Notes: generated by a model from the letters alone, not told the origin. A stretch of DNA of 64,000 nt from Brassica napus (GCF_020379485.1 NC_063446.1:14072471-14136470); one strand, 5' to 3'. Shown: positions 21,601 through 32,720, counted from the first letter of the stretch. Made by a program: numbers and translations.

Positions 21601-22242
21601 ACCAAGACCAGCTACGAGTTTCTGAACCTCGTAGTATGAACCAGGAGCTACATTATCCTCGGGTAGAATACCTTTTACAAAATCAGCAATCGCATCCACA
21701 CAGTCTTCAGCCAAATTATAATCTGTTTTAATGCCCATCAATCTTGTAGCAGATGATAAAGCTGAATGACCATCTCTGCAACCTTCGTACAATGGTTGCT
21801 TTCCAGCATCCAACATATCATAAAATCTCCTAGCTTCTGCATTGGGTAAATCTTCCCCTCTAAAATGATCATTTACCATCTGCTCAGTACCTACACCATA
21901 ATCTACATCCGTTCTAATTGGTTCTTCTAATCTAACCGCTGGCTGAGGTTCACTAGTACTACCATGTTCATAATCAGTTTCCCCATGATGATACCAAATT
22001 TTGTAACTTCGTGTAAACCCACTCAAATATAGATGAGTCCAAACATCCCACTCTTTAATAACCTTTCTATTTTTACAATTAGAGCAAGGACATCTTAACA
22101 TACCTGTTTTTGCTTCCGGTTGTCGGTGAACTAACCCCATGAATTCAGTTATACCTCGTTGGTATTCTTCCGTAAGCAATCTCGTGTTCGGATCCAAATG
22201 AGGTCGATCGATCCAAGAACGAAAATAATTTGAAGAAGACAT
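18625..22242 (-). CDS. TNPD-like CACTA transposase (Transposase_21, DUF4218, DUF4216)
   Basis: Catalytic transposase of the CACTA element. Four exons join in phase: 22242-19667, 19583-19484, 19390-19001 and 18927-18625, giving about 1122 residues. Residues 1-90 form the transposase-associated zinc domain (RSWIDRPH, then CPCSNCKN). The transposase_21 core runs to about residue 560 (CSDNCMIYWR, CKFCGKPRY, LTPYNLPPNLC, GWTTHGRLSCPYC, HNLDVMHIEKNFFDN). DUF4218 follows (KSHDCHVMMQRLLP, ELGGPVQYRWMYLYER). DUF4216 lies in exon 3 (VFYCDWHD, DPFILASQADQ). The C-terminus is acidic. The start at 22242 lies about 450 bases inside the right terminus, so that side is the promoter end. No stop or frameshift was found. 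Confidence 0.92.
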
Positions 22243-22329
22243 ATTTTTTATGAATCAAATTCGTGTGTAAATAGAGTAAGAGGGAGGATGAAGATATGAA
22301 GTGAATGAAGAGGAAGAGGAGTGCTTGTA

Positions 22330-22690
22330 TTTATAGTTTAAATCCTGCCGACATACCGAGGAAATTCCGACGGAATTCCGACGGACAAAACTAGTTCGTC
22401 GGAATTTCCTCGGAATTTTGTAAAATCCCCCAACGGCTCTCCAACGGCTATAATATTTCCTCGGAATTCATCGGTTTTTTCCGAGGAACAGAGTTTTCCT
22501 CGGAATTTCCTCGGAATATTCCGACGGACTGTAGTTTCCTCGGAATCCCGTCGGTATATTCCGAGGAAATTCCGAGGAAACCCAATTTTGTGTTTCCTCG
22601 GAATTTCCTCGGAATTTCCTCGGAAATTCCTCGATATATTCCGAGGATTTCATTTTCCGTCGGAATGTCCATCAGAATATCGCTGTTTTC
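22330..22690. repeat. Right subterminal repeat region of the CACTA element
   Basis: Dense TTCCTCGGAATTTCCTCGG and CCGACGG words in both orientations extend from the promoter side of the TNPD-like gene to the inverted terminus. They mirror the left end. Short open frames here are repeat artefacts. Confidence 0.85.
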
Positions 22691-22701
22691 TTGTAGTGAT
22701 G

Positions 22702-23173
22702 GTAGTATAGAGAAAACTCATACAGTCCGTTACCTATCAATCAGCATTTTAACATCGTCATAGGCGGCTAATAGCCAAAGAGAGTATCCGTGAGGATGTT
22801 TTTGGTCGAGGACCATAGTCCTACATGTCTGACCAAAGTATAGAGTGGTCGACAGCAAAGGTTTACTTCTTAGCCATGTACACACGATGTCAGAAGACAT
22901 GAGAAAAGACCGGAAAGATTAAAGTGGTCTAATTACGGTTTAGTAATAAACTTGGCCGATTTGATTACTCCCTTCCTGCACGTCCAGGAAAGATCACGCA
23001 TCAGATGCATAGACTAAAGAACTTCTACTGAGGTTCACATCAGGGGGAGTAGTACGTGTTGTACTCTTTTTCCTTCATCATGGTTTTGTCTCACAGGGTT
23101 TTCATGATAAGGTTTTAATGAGGCAACGTGAAGCGTATTACAATCCTGTATGGTTATGACATCCAAGGGAGAG
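22702..23173 (+). pseudogene. Decayed pol 3' end of Copia 1, right of the CACTA element
   Basis: Continuation of the Copia 1 interior after the ATG duplication. It is non-coding. Around 23040 it has the CAGGGGGAGTAGTACGTG segment and CTCTTTTTCCTTCATCATGG, which also occur in reverse complement just inside the 3' end of Copia 2 (24700-24790). It ends in the purine tract at about 23163-23173. Confidence 0.65.
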
Positions 23174-23480
23174 TGTTATAAATCAAGTGATGAATGTCCA
23201 TAACCGGTCCGATCCATAACCGGCCAATACCTAGAAGAGAGAGATGACCGAAACCCTAGAGAAGAGAGAGAGAGGCGGCCGACTTTAGAGAGAGAGAGAG
23301 GCGGCTACTAGATTAGGAGAAAAAAAAACCCTATTTCATTTTCCTTATATTTGTAGTTATCCTAAATCTAGATGGATTAGGATTTGTACACTTTTCTTTT
23401 ATCTCTTTCTTGTAATACTTATAAAAGTAACCCCATTGATTCATTAATAATAGACGGACAAATTCCATACTTTTACAACA
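23174..23480 (+). repeat. 3' LTR of Copia 1
   Basis: Matches 6853-7148 from TGTTATAAATC to TTACAACA with scattered substitutions and one small extra duplication. It is followed by the target duplication CTGTT and then the short 5' tip of the LINE-like element. Confidence 0.9.
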
Positions 23481-23509
23481 CTGTTGTTTTCTTCTTGAGA
23501 GAATTTGAT

Positions 23510-23897
23510 TATTATTACCTAATGTACTTATTACGTAATGTTTGTCTTTACTCTCTTAAGTCTTATCTGTATTTGTTATCAATGAAAATTTGATGATTTT
23601 GCACAAATATCCTCTTGACTTTGATGGCTTTTGCTTCTCGCTCCGAATCTATCTCTACGTTCATTTTGTCTCCAAGCTACGCGTCGTCTTTAGTGGGTTT
23701 TGATTGGGTCAATCTTCATAATTTAAGTTTGGGGTTTAGCTGTTACTGAGTCTTTTTGGAAGCAAAGCTTGATTTTGTAGTGCAATGTAGAAAGTAAGAG
23801 AGATGATGTTAAGGAGCAGGTTTTTGTTATAATTTTCAACTTATAAATCTCTCATAAGACTGGTAATTAATGATCTTCGCTCTCTGGTCTTCGTTTA
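23510..23897. other. Former 5' flank of PAE copy C
   Basis: AT-rich sequence between the LINE-like element's target duplication and the PAE exon 1 remnant. A 50-codon open frame starts at 23622 but shows no recognisable motif. No gene is called. Confidence 0.4.
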
Positions 23898-24040
23898 TGA
23901 GTGAAGTTGGAGCCTCGCAGGACTCTCTCTCTCTCTCTCTCTTAAGCATTCCTACAACTGGTGTAGTGAGTTTTGATTAAATGGGCCTGTTTAACAAATT
24001 CAGTGTCACAAATGTGTTTCAGAAACCTAGAGCACTCATA
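23898..24040 (+). pseudogene. PAE copy C: exon 1 remnant of a pectin acetylesterase
   Basis: Aligns by eye with exon 1 of the intact gene at 42350-42500. Shared words include GGAGCCTCGCAGGACTCT (GGAGTCTCACAGGACTCT in copy A), CTGTTTAACAAATTCAGTG (TTGTTTAACAATTTCAGTG) and ACAAATGTGTTTCAGAAAC, identical in both. The signal-peptide part has turned into a CT repeat, and a TGA or TAA interrupts the frame. No exons 2-10 follow. Remnants of exons 11-12 lie at about 39641 on the far side of Copia 2, so this was a third tandem copy. Confidence 0.75.
23923..23942 (+). repeat. (CT)n microsatellite
   Basis: About ten CT units inside the decayed exon 1 of PAE copy C. The intact copy has CTCTTTCTCTTGAGC at the same place, a likely seed for slippage. 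Confidence 0.85.
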
Positions 24041-24084
24041 CATGCCCCAAAACTTGAAAAATAAGAAAAGTTCAATATATAATA

Positions 24085-24323
24085 CTTCGTCCGTTTCACA
24101 AAGATACATTTTTTATTGTTTCAAACATATTAAGAAAACTCATTAAATCACTATAATAAATGTATCATTTTCTTAAATTTTCAATAACTTTTAACCAATA
24201 ATAATTCAATAAAATCAATTAATTTTTTTGAAGTCTACAATTTTTTCATAGAAAACACAAAAAATCTATTTATGTGAAACAATTTTTTTTTCTAAAACAT
24301 CTATCTTTGTGAAACGGATGGAG
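24085..24323. mobile_element. Stowaway-like MITE
   Basis: Inverted ends CTTCGTCCGTTTCACAAAG and CTTTGTGAAACGGATGGAG enclose 239 bp of AT-rich sequence and are flanked by TA on both sides (24083-24084 and 24324-24325). The ends match the CTCCGTTTC-type termini of plant Tc1/mariner MITEs. No coding capacity. It lies in the remains of PAE copy C. Confidence 0.8.
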
Positions 24324-24361
24324 TATATAATTTCTTTTGAAAAATAACAATATACTGAAAT

Positions 24362-24652
24362 TGTTATAAAAGAGATGCTGTGAAAACTTATTATTACTCA
24401 TGACCAGAGGTCTATATTTATACAAGTATTAGACCGTCTTATTTACACCGTCATAAGAGAAAAGGAAATCCTATTCCTAATAGGAATAGGAAATAGTACT
24501 TATCCTAAATACATATGGAAAAGGATAAACATTAAGTATAGATAAATGTAAACTCTCATTCGCCTAAGTCATTAGCGAATGGGCCGGATGGATAGCTGAT
24601 GGGCCAGACGGTTTGGGCCTGATATGGGTCGATCACCACTTGGTTTATAACA
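24362..24652 (-). repeat. 3' LTR of Copia 2
   Basis: 291-bp LTR, the downstream copy for this minus-strand element. The complementary purine tract AAGGGGGAG lies just inside it at about 24653-24662. Confidence 0.9.
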
Positions 24653-25611
24653 CTCCCCCTTGATCGACACATCCGGTTCAGGGCTTGTGACATGATTAAT
24701 GTTGCCTCATTAAAACCTTTCCAGGAAAACCCAGTGGGACAAAACCATGGATAAGGAAAAAGAGTACAACACATGAACTCCCCCTGACTTGTACCCCCGC
24801 GTATGTTCTTCAAGTTGGCGCATGGACAATTTGATAGTTTAGCTTCATGGGCGCCAAGTCTTGAACTGGTCCTTTAATTGGCACGTCCCAAACTGATAGA
24901 TAAATTTCATGGACGTGTGGTTGATGTAAACATGGTGAAGAAGTCGGCTGACATATCATATGACTGAACTTGTAGTCCTTTTGAGCTTCTTGAACGTTGA
25001 TGTAGGAATAGCTCTTGCCGAATTGTAACTTGAGTTATCTTGTAACTCTCATATCTTCTGGAACTTCATTAAGACATGGTCAAGACGTGCATCTTTGCAG
25101 CTGACCACTCTATGTCCTGGTCGGACTGATGGTACTCGACCAGTACTCGGATTGACCTCTAATCTGCGTTCAAACTTTACTCGCAAGTCCTCTCATGTCC
25201 CACGGATCCTCTAGTCACATGGCTATGCCATACCGTGGACACTTTAATATATATTGAGTCATCGACCCAAACACATACGAATCACTTGGCTTCTCACGGA
25301 CATGCCTTCGTCCATTCGGACATACATCAGCCGTAAGTGCTAATGGCTTGTCCATTATAGCCGATCTTTCTTCATTGGTCGATCCATGTTGAGTTATAGA
25401 CCTTGTCTATACTCGTCCATACCTCATGAGTGTCTAAGGTCATATCATTAATAATCATTGCTGCAATGAGTTTTATAATCTCATCAAACTATGGATCTGC
25501 AGTCAAATACACTCAAGGACCTTTATACATGGTTATCGATCTTTCTTGCCTTCAGCAATGCCATATCTATTTGACCTCGATCTGACATACTTCTTGTCAC
25601 TCTCTTGGACT
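24653..25611 (-). pseudogene. Decayed pol 3' part of Copia 2
   Basis: Non-coding interior of Copia 2 left of the Gypsy insertion. Near 24700-24790 it matches, in reverse complement, the Copia 1 interior just before its 3' LTR. The segment at 24960-25020 resembles the RNase H tail of Copia 3 (GAGCTTCTTGAACGTTGA occurs in both). No frame longer than about 85 codons. Confidence 0.6.
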
Positions 25612-25616
25612 ATTAT

Positions 25617-27611
25617 TGTAATACCCCATCTTCATGAGAAAGAATTATTTTTAAATAAATAATTCTAGTAATTTATTTTGAGAAATTTATTACGAGTTCG
25701 TAATTTATTTCTCAAAAATAAATTTTTGTGAAGACAAAAATACTAAGCTAAAGTTGAGGAGCTATCGATGCATTAAAAGTAAGCCAGTTGCTTAATTATA
25801 ATTGGATAATTAAGTAATCTTTTAAGGAGTAGGGTGACCAATGAGAAAGGAGTTTTGGTCACCAAGTTGGATTATTTAATTATCCTTAAAAAAGGGGGAT
25901 ACGTGGCTAAAATAGAAAGGGAGAAGAGTGATTCATATTCAGTTGTGCTGTGTCATTACCACGTGCTCATCTTGGAGTAGAGACAAAATAGAGATGGTGG
26001 TTACGTGGGAAAATTATAGAGAGAGCAATTAGCTTAGTCATTAATAAAACATGTCTAAGGAAGAATGTGACATTTGTCACTACCTTATATGATGTGCTTA
26101 GCTATATAAGGGCTCCAACTTTCCACTTCCTCTCGACTCTAACGACGAAGAAAAAAAAAAGCAAAGGAGGAGAAGAAAATAATAAAAGAAAGGGGAAAAA
26201 TAAAGAAAAAAAAGAAAATAAAATAAGAAGAATAGTGTTAGAGGATTGCCGGGAAAAGCAAGACGTGTTACAATATTGGGGGTTAACGGTACGGAATCAA
26301 GACAAATATTGGAAGGGATAAAAGGGGTTTGGTCAACTTCCGGAATCAAAAAGTCGAGCCACATCGGTTAATCACTGTGATTCACGGTTAATTGATTGTT
26401 AACAAATTTTTAATGCAAGTTCCTGACATCGGAGACGGCTTCCGAGCTAGGATAGCCGGACCGGTCTAGGTGTCAGTTTGTGAATCTGAGGCTTGAGACG
26501 ATGTCTGGGCTAAGTGGATAGCAAGACTAGTCTAAGCACCCGGATTATTGTGATTATGTGATTATTATATGTTGTTATGGTGTGTACCTCGTGTTGGTAC
26601 TGTTGTGTGAGAACCTCGTGGTGGTTCTAGTAGTAGTTTGCAGGTCATTGCTTCCTCAAATGGTACCACTAAGCCGGTCGTGGTCCGGAAAGTGGTGGGA
26701 TCGGTTTAACTTGGCTTGATCACCAAGGCCGACTGTCACACGTGGATGTGACAGCCCCCGGCGAGTCCGATAGAGGACCGGGGCACGGCGATTCCGATTG
26801 AGGACCGTGACCGGGCGATTCCCGAGCGTCTACGCCTGTGTGGTGTAATAGTGAAGGGATTGCCGGTGTCCCTTATGTGGAGGAAGAATGATTCTGTTGG
26901 GTCCTAGGAGTATATATATGGTTGATTCATGTGATGACACTCATAAAGAGTGTTTGGAATTATTATGGTTTAATTGTTTACTGCTTAATCATTTAGGATT
27001 TAAAATTTGAATATTGATTGTTGACCTACCTTCCTTGCTTGTGTTTGGGGTTTGGTTTAGAATGACGGGTAGTTGCATATGCTAGATAGGGAACCCTGGC
27101 TCACTGAGTGAAACTAGCTCACTCACTCCTCACATCCTTTTGCAGGTGACCAGTATAGAGGACCGTAGCACTCGCGGAACTGTAGGAGCTGGTGTAGATT
27201 GATCATCTTTTGCTAAAGACTCGTTTTCAAGATATATGAATGTATGTTTTACTTTCGATTGCGTCCATGGACCATATGTATAATATTTTGGTCTTGTGAA
27301 CTTCATGTTTTATATATATGAAATAAAGTATGTTTTATATTCGTGACGTGTTGAATCTGATATTAGGTTAGTCCAACCTAACACAACTCTATTACTTGGT
27401 ACGGGTTGCAAAGCCTCATGCCGAAGATTAGAGGAAACGAGTTTTAAATGGATATTCTGGGTTACAAAATTATGTTTTGTGACTTGGAAAGTCTATTCTA
27501 AACCCGTTGTGACACTTCCGGATTTGGCAGAGGAAGGTCATTCGGACATGTTCTTGTTTGATTGTTGCCCGACTGACTGACTGAAGTCTAAAACAGTTCG
27601 GGGGTGTTACA
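25617..27611 (+). repeat. 5' LTR of the Gypsy element (1995 bp)
   Basis: Starts TGTAATACCCC and ends GGGTGTTACA. It contains a purine-rich A/G tract (about 26145-26240) and repeated CGAGTCCGATAGAGG and CGATTCC words. TATATAAGGG near 26103-26112 is a plausible TATA box. Confidence 0.93.
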
Positions 27612-27615
27612 GAGG

Positions 27616-27625
27616 TGGTATCAGA
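27616..27625 (+). promoter_or_regulatory. Primer-binding site of the Gypsy element (tRNA-iMet)
   Basis: TGGTATCAGA lies four bases after the 5' LTR. It is the classic plant retrotransposon site complementary to the 3' end of initiator tRNA-Met. Confidence 0.9.
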
Positions 27626-27766
27626 TCATGGTTTAGATCATGCGGTCAATCACGTACTTTCCGTGTTTTATCGAGTCAAATGTGTCGCAAAAGATGTATT
27701 AGGAAACCAGCAGAGTTCCGCTCTAATTAGTATTCTAAATAGGAATTCCCTGTTTATGGATTGCAG

Positions 27767-29175
27767 ATGGCAAGGAGGAGAAGGAGTGATGGGGGACAAG
27801 ATTTGATGCTGGTTATAGACAAAGTCTCAAGAAGAAGAGGATTAGGATATGAATCTGAGGGAAGGGTGCAAACACTGGCGCATACCAACCAAGGATCCAG
27901 TGAAGAAAACGCAAGAAGAAACAACAATCTGTTTGGACATGATCAAGAGATACCACTAGAAGAAAACTTTCCACCAAACCGTACTGTAAGGGGAAGACCA
28001 GAAACAGATGATAGCGAGTCAAGTGTCCAAGGACCAAGACCAATAAGGCGGAATAACCCGATTGAACCAGAAGTTCATGATCAACCACAACAAGGAGTAG
28101 GAATGGAGCACACTTTGAAGATGCTTCATGACGTGATAGCCAGGACCCTCCAACAACCTCAAGTGCAACCGCTACCAGTCATGCCACCACAACCTACAGT
28201 GGCTACACCAATGTTACCATTGATAACTGCCATGAAGAATATGAAGACACCCCAATTTGAAGGAGGGACAGATCCATTGAAGCCGACCAGTGGCTTCGAA
28301 CCATTGAGAAAAACTTTGAGATGCTGACGTGTTCCGAGGAGTCTAAGAAAAAGATGGCGGTGTATTACTTAGAAAAAGACGCGGCAGAATGGTGGGAGAG
28401 TAGGGATCGCCATGTAGGACATCTGGTCACCACTTGGGCGGCATTCAAAAAAGAATTTGAACGCAAGTACTTCACTCCTGAATCCAAGCGAAGGCTTCAA
28501 CGTCAGTTTGCAAACTTGGTACAAGGAGATAAGACGGTTAGAGAATATGAATCTGAATTTATGCGATTGCGACGACATGTGCTGCGAGGACAAGATGATG
28601 AAGAAACCATGGTATCTAACTTTATGTTTGGTCTAAAACCAGAGTTGGAAAATAGACTGGCAGTCGGAAACTACGAGAGTCTCACCGAGCTAGTGGAAAA
28701 GGCTGTGAATGTGGAGATTGGATTGGAAGCTGAGAAGGCGGCAACTAAGAAATCCAAGCAGCATCAAGAAGGAAAGTATGGTGGAAACCAAAGATCTTTT
28801 AAGGGTAAAGATAAGGAAAAGGAATCGGGAGGGCCAAGTCGACGATCTCTGTTCACAGGGAAATGCTTTAACTGTGGCAAGATAGGCCATAAGTCAAGTG
28901 AATGCTACGGGAAGAAACCTGGATCCTTTCAGTCAAACTCCTACAATCCTACATGTTTCACGTGTGGAAAGAAAGGGCACATCTCTACCCAGTGCAGCTT
29001 CAACCGTCCTATCCTAGCTACGCCAATCACTGTCCATCCTCCTCCAGCTCCACCTGCAATCGCACCAGCGCCAAAAAGGCAAGCTATAGGAGGTAGAGTT
29101 TACGCTTTAGAACTAGAGGATACTAAACCTCCAGGCCCATCTAAGGGTCCCATCACAGGTATTTGGGTTCTTTAA
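27767..29175 (+). pseudogene. Gypsy gag with one frameshift
   Basis: Gag starts at the ATG at 27767 (ARRRRSDGG). The frame ends early at 28325-28327 because a base is missing near 28274. The family-like frame resumes at once and reads through 28321-29175. The capsid (retrotrans_gag) region has [22 protein letters not shown] and [13 protein letters not shown]. Two CCHC knuckles follow, [14 protein letters not shown] and [14 protein letters not shown]. Unspliced RNA ends in a stop at 29173-29175, inside an apparent intron (29159-29276) whose removal would join gag to the protease. Confidence 0.85.
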
Positions 29176-29276
29176 CCTTACTAATTTGACTTTTTGTTGT
29201 GTGATTGCTTGTGATTGATTGGTTAATTTCTATTGGATAATTATTATGTTGTTGATATATATTGATGTTGTGGCAG
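29159..29276 (+). other. Candidate spliceosomal intron at the gag-protease junction
   Basis: A 118-bp T-rich segment begins GTATTTG after ACAG and ends TTGTGGCAG. Its removal keeps the reading frame and joins GPITG to TLHVAGRP, a normal-looking entry into the aspartic protease. Unspliced, it contributes a short tail and a stop. Confidence 0.6.
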
Positions 29277-29847
29277 GAACTTTACATGTTGCAGGGCGTC
29301 CCACACATGTATTGTTCGACTCCGGGGCAACACATAGTTTTGTGACCCCTGAGGTAGCTGCCGAGTTTGTGGGATCATTTGTGATTGACAGGATGGATGT
29401 GGCTGTGATGACTCCCGGAGACCAAACCCTCCAAGCAAGAAAATGCATCAGAAGAGTTCCGTTAGTCATTTGAGAGAAGATGTTCTTGGCAGATTTGTTG
29501 GTGGTGCCCTTAAAAGGATATGAAGTTAACCTGAGCATGGATTGGTTATCAGGCTATCGGGCACAGTTAGATTGTGGAAAAGGTCGTGTTTTGTTCAAGG
29601 ATAACGGGCAACGGAAAAAAGTGTTCTACGGGATCAGTCCAAGCAAGTCTGTGTCTTTAGTAGCTGCCTTGAGAGTGGAAGATTTGCTTAAGGATGGAGA
29701 AGCGTATCTGGTAACAGTAACTGCTAGTAAAGCACCCGCTAGCAATGGAGTTTAAATTATGGATATTGCGGTAGTACAAGAGTTTGAGGATGTGTTTGCG
29801 GCGTTAAAAGAGTTACCTCCACCTCGGAGTAACCTTTCACAATTAAC
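29277..29847 (+). pseudogene. Gypsy protease region with two stops and a frameshift
   Basis: Retroviral-type aspartic protease with the active-site motif [11 protein letters not shown] at about 29311-29340. The frame meets TGA at 29471-29473 (just before EKMFLADLL) and TAA at 29752-29754. Both are one C-to-T change from a sense codon. A missing base near 29834 shifts the frame between the protease linker (ELPPPRS) and the reverse transcriptase. The region [13 protein letters not shown] is otherwise typical. Confidence 0.8.
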
Positions 29848-32697
29848 TTGGAACCTAGAGCTAAGCCGATAGCAAAGGCTCCTTACCGCATGGCACCCGC
29901 AGAGTTAGCAGAGTTGAAGAAACAACTTGAAGATTTAATGGAGAAAGGTTTCATAAGACCTAGCTCTTCACCATGGGGAGCTCCGGTCTTATTTGTCAAG
30001 AAGAAGGATGGTAGCATGCGACTTTGCATTGATTATCGAGGAATCAACAATATCACCATCAAAGATAAGTATCCTCTTCCGAGGATAGACGAGTTGTTGG
30101 ATCAGCTAAGGGGAGAAAGTTGGTTTTCGAAGATCGACATGGCGTCGGGCTATCATCAGATTCCGATTTCAGAAGGTGATGTCATGAAAACTGCGTTTAG
30201 AACTCGTTATGGACAATATGAGTTCGTCGTAATGCCTTTTGGCCTTACTAATGCACCGGCGGCCTTCATGAGATTGATGAATGAAGTCTTCCATGACTAT
30301 CTCGACAAGTTTGTGATAATCTTCATCGATGACATTTTAATATATTCCAAGACAGAGGTCGAGCACAAAGCACACTTGAAGCTAGTGTTGGAACGGTTAA
30401 GAAACCAGAAGCTGTATGCCAAGTTCAGCAAGTGTTCTTTCTGGAAAAGAGAGATCGGGTTCTTGGGGCACCGTGTGTCTGGAGAAGGAGTTTCCGTAGA
30501 TTCAGAAAAGGTGAAAGCCATCGAGGAATGGCAAAGGCCATCAATGGTAACCGAGGTAAGAAGTTTCCTCGGGTTAGCCGGGTATTATCGAAAGTTCGTC
30601 AAGAACTTTTCTTCGATCGTTAAGCCCCTGATGAAGTTGACTGGAAAAGGAGTTCCGTTCATCTGGGGAAAAGAAACGGAGGAAGCATTTCAGAGACTGA
30701 AGAAAGCTTTGACCACAACACCGGTATTGGCATTACCTGAACAAGGTAAACCTTACACTGTGTACGCAGATGCTTCTAGGGTTGGGTTGGGTTGTGTGTT
30801 GATGCAGGAAGGCAAAATAATTGCTTATGCATCAAGGCAACTCAGGAAACATGAAGAGAACTACCCAACACACGATTTAGAAATGGCGGCAGTGGTGTTT
30901 GCGTTAAAGATTTGGAGATCCTACTTATATGGAGAAGTCGTGGAAGTATTCACAGATCATAAGAGTCTCAAGTACTTGTTCACACAGCCTGATTTGAACC
31001 TGCGACAAAGGCGATGGATGGAGTTTGTAGCGGATTACGACCTGAAGATTCAATATCATTCAGGCAAAGCTAATGTGGTCGCAGATGCACTAAGTCGTAG
31101 AAAGTTGGCATCTGATATTGGAAAAGAAGTGGAAGCGCTATCAAGTGAGCTCAAGTTGATGAGTTTATGGGCAATTGAAGGGGAGCTAAGTGAGCCTTTT
31201 GGCATGCGTGCCGTAAACCAGGCAGGTTTACTCGCACGGATCCGACAGGAGCAACAACGTGATGAAAAGTTAAAAGGGATCATCGCAGAAGTTAAAAATC
31301 AAGAAGCTCCAAATGCAAGTGGCTATCATGTGGCAGCAGATGGTACATTATTACTTAATGGGAGGATATCAGTACCACAGGGAGAAGGGCAACGAGATGA
31401 GATTTTGAAGTCGGCGCATCACTCGTTACTCAGTATCCATCCCGGGAGTACGAAAATGTACCGAGATATCCGAAGGTATTATCATTGGCCAGGAATGAAG
31501 AAATCAGTGGCGCGATGGGTGGCTCAATGTCAAACTTTTCAACAAGTCAAAGTCGAGCATCAAATTCCAGGAGGGTTGTTACAAAGCTTACCAGTACCTC
31601 AGTGGAAATGGGATTCCATATCCATGGATTTCATCACTGGGTTACCCCCGGCTCGAGGTAGATCAAATAACGCAATATGGGTGATTGTCGACAGACTGAC
31701 GAAGGTGGCGCACTTGTTACCTATGAAAGAAACCGATAAGGTAGAAGTGTTGGCAGAGATGTATGTGGACCAAATTGTGAGGTTGCATGGTGTGCCAACA
31801 GATATAGTCTCCGATCGAGATCCTAGATTTACCTCAAATTTTTGGAAGGCGTTACAAGAAGCAGTGGGAACTAAGTTAATCATAAGCACCGCATATCATC
31901 CCGAGACGGACGGCCAAACCGAAAAAACCATTCGCACCATAGAGGATATGATGCGGATGTGTATATTGGATTGGGCGGGAAGCTGGGAAAAGCATTTACC
32001 ATTAATCGAATTCTCCTACAACAACAGATTTCATTCTAGCATAGGTATGGCACCCTATGAGGCGCTTTATGGGAGGCCATGCAAAACACCTTTATGTTGG
32101 ACCGAAGTTGGAGAAAGAAGAGAGTTCGGACCCGAAATTGTAGAAGAGACGACAAAAAAGTTGGAGATCATTCAAACCAATATGAAGAAAGCGCAAGACA
32201 GACAAAAGAAGTACGCTGATCAATCAAGGAGAGAAATGGTGTTCAGTATTGGTGATTGGGTTTATCTAAAGGTGTCAGCTCAGAAAGGAAAAGATCGATT
32301 CGGGAAAGTCGGGAAACTAGCGGTAAGATTCATCGGACCTTATCAGATTATAGAACGAATCGGAGAGGTAGCTTATCGTCTCAACCTACCTGAAGAAATG
32401 AGGATACATCCGGTGTTTCATGTATCAATGCTACGTAAACACGTTCATGATCCCAAAGCTATTGAGATGGAGCAAATCGAAAACCTACAAACAAACCTCA
32501 CTTATCCAGAGGGACCAATCCGAATAGGTAAACGTCGAATACGAAAACTAAAGAACCGAGAGATTCCTCAAGTCCAAGTCTTCTGGGGTAAGCGAAACCG
32601 TGTAATTATGACCTGGGAGGATGAGTCAAGGTTCAAAGCGTCGCATCCAGAGTTCTTCCATGAAGATGTAGTGATGGAAGAAGGGGGATCATCCTAG
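29848..32697 (+). CDS. Gypsy pol: reverse transcriptase, RNase H, integrase, chromodomain-like end
   Basis: Open over 949 codons. The reverse transcriptase occupies residues 20-200, with [24 protein letters not shown] and the catalytic FIDD box near residue 160. RNase H lies at about 300-425 ([43 protein letters not shown]). The integrase zinc finger ([10 protein letters not shown] ... CQTF) and DDE core ([23 protein letters not shown]) follow at about 505-700. The last 90 residues resemble a chromodomain ([23 protein letters not shown]). One zinc ligand is Phe instead of Cys. It lacks its own start because upstream frameshifts sever it from gag and protease, so it is part of a broken polyprotein. 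Confidence 0.9.
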   Translation: MEPRAKPIAKAPYRMAPAELAELKKQLEDLMEKGFIRPSSSPWGAPVLFVKKKDGSMRLCIDYRGINNITIKDKYPLPRIDELLDQLRGESWFSKIDMASGYHQIPISEGDVMKTAFRTRYGQYEFVVMPFGLTNAPAAFMRLMNEVFHDYLDKFVIIFIDDILIYSKTEVEHKAHLKLVLERLRNQKLYAKFSKCSFWKREIGFLGHRVSGEGVSVDSEKVKAIEEWQRPSMVTEVRSFLGLAGYYRKFVKNFSSIVKPLMKLTGKGVPFIWGKETEEAFQRLKKALTTTPVLALPEQGKPYTVYADASRVGLGCVLMQEGKIIAYASRQLRKHEENYPTHDLEMAAVVFALKIWRSYLYGEVVEVFTDHKSLKYLFTQPDLNLRQRRWMEFVADYDLKIQYHSGKANVVADALSRRKLASDIGKEVEALSSELKLMSLWAIEGELSEPFGMRAVNQAGLLARIRQEQQRDEKLKGIIAEVKNQEAPNASGYHVAADGTLLLNGRISVPQGEGQRDEILKSAHHSLLSIHPGSTKMYRDIRRYYHWPGMKKSVARWVAQCQTFQQVKVEHQIPGGLLQSLPVPQWKWDSISMDFITGLPPARGRSNNAIWVIVDRLTKVAHLLPMKETDKVEVLAEMYVDQIVRLHGVPTDIVSDRDPRFTSNFWKALQEAVGTKLIISTAYHPETDGQTEKTIRTIEDMMRMCILDWAGSWEKHLPLIEFSYNNRFHSSIGMAPYEALYGRPCKTPLCWTEVGERREFGPEIVEETTKKLEIIQTNMKKAQDRQKKYADQSRREMVFSIGDWVYLKVSAQKGKDRFGKVGKLAVRFIGPYQIIERIGEVAYRLNLPEEMRIHPVFHVSMLRKHVHDPKAIEMEQIENLQTNLTYPEGPIRIGKRRIRKLKNREIPQVQVFWGKRNRVIMTWEDESRFKASHPEFFHEDVVMEEGGSS

Positions 32698-32720
32698 GGA
32701 ATTCGGGGACGAATTCTAAT

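Larger units (their letters stand above)
12071..22698 (-). mobile_element. CACTA (En/Spm-type) DNA transposon, structurally complete
   Basis: Terminal inverted repeats CACTACAAGAAAAC (12071) and GTTTTCTTGTAGTG (ending 22698) are flanked by the 3-bp duplication ATG (12068-12070 and 22699-22701), exactly as for CACTA elements. Both ends carry dense TTCCGAGGAAAT-type subterminal repeats. Minus-strand genes encode a TNPD-like transposase (22242-18625) and a TNPA-like protein (14847-12749). A plus-strand gene at 16895-18343 encodes an Athila-ORF1-like protein. The reading frames and splice sites I traced are intact, so this copy looks young and possibly autonomous. It is inserted in the pol region of Copia 1. 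Confidence 0.95.
6853..23480 (+). mobile_element. Copia 1: Ty1/Copia LTR retrotransposon, split by a CACTA element
   Basis: A plus-strand element has LTRs at 6853-7148 and 23174-23480 that begin TGTTATAAATC and end TACAACA. It is flanked by the 5-bp duplication CTGTT (6848-6852 and 23481-23485). A primer-binding site follows the 5' LTR and a purine tract (CCAAGGGAGAG) precedes the 3' LTR. A broken gag lies at 8253-9239 and non-coding pol remnants follow. The CACTA element at 12071-22698 sits in the pol region. The element lies inside the 5' end of the LINE-like element, so it is younger than that element. Confidence 0.9.
4713..23498 (-). mobile_element. LINE-like non-LTR element with ORF1 only, split by Copia 1
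   Basis: A minus-strand non-LTR element is bounded by GAGAATTTGAT at 4702-4712 and the same word at 23499-23509. The poly(A) tail shows as a T run directly after 4711. Its own sequence is 4713-6852 plus 23486-23498; the rest is the Copia 1 insertion with its target duplication. It encodes an ORF1-type protein but no reverse transcriptase, so it would have depended on another LINE. The long target duplication and tail are the expected marks of target-primed reverse transcription. Confidence 0.75.

Noticed and set aside
23622..23776. 50-codon frame starting MAFASRSES
   Set aside because: Short, with no recognisable family, in the decayed flank of PAE copy C. Chance is a sufficient explanation.
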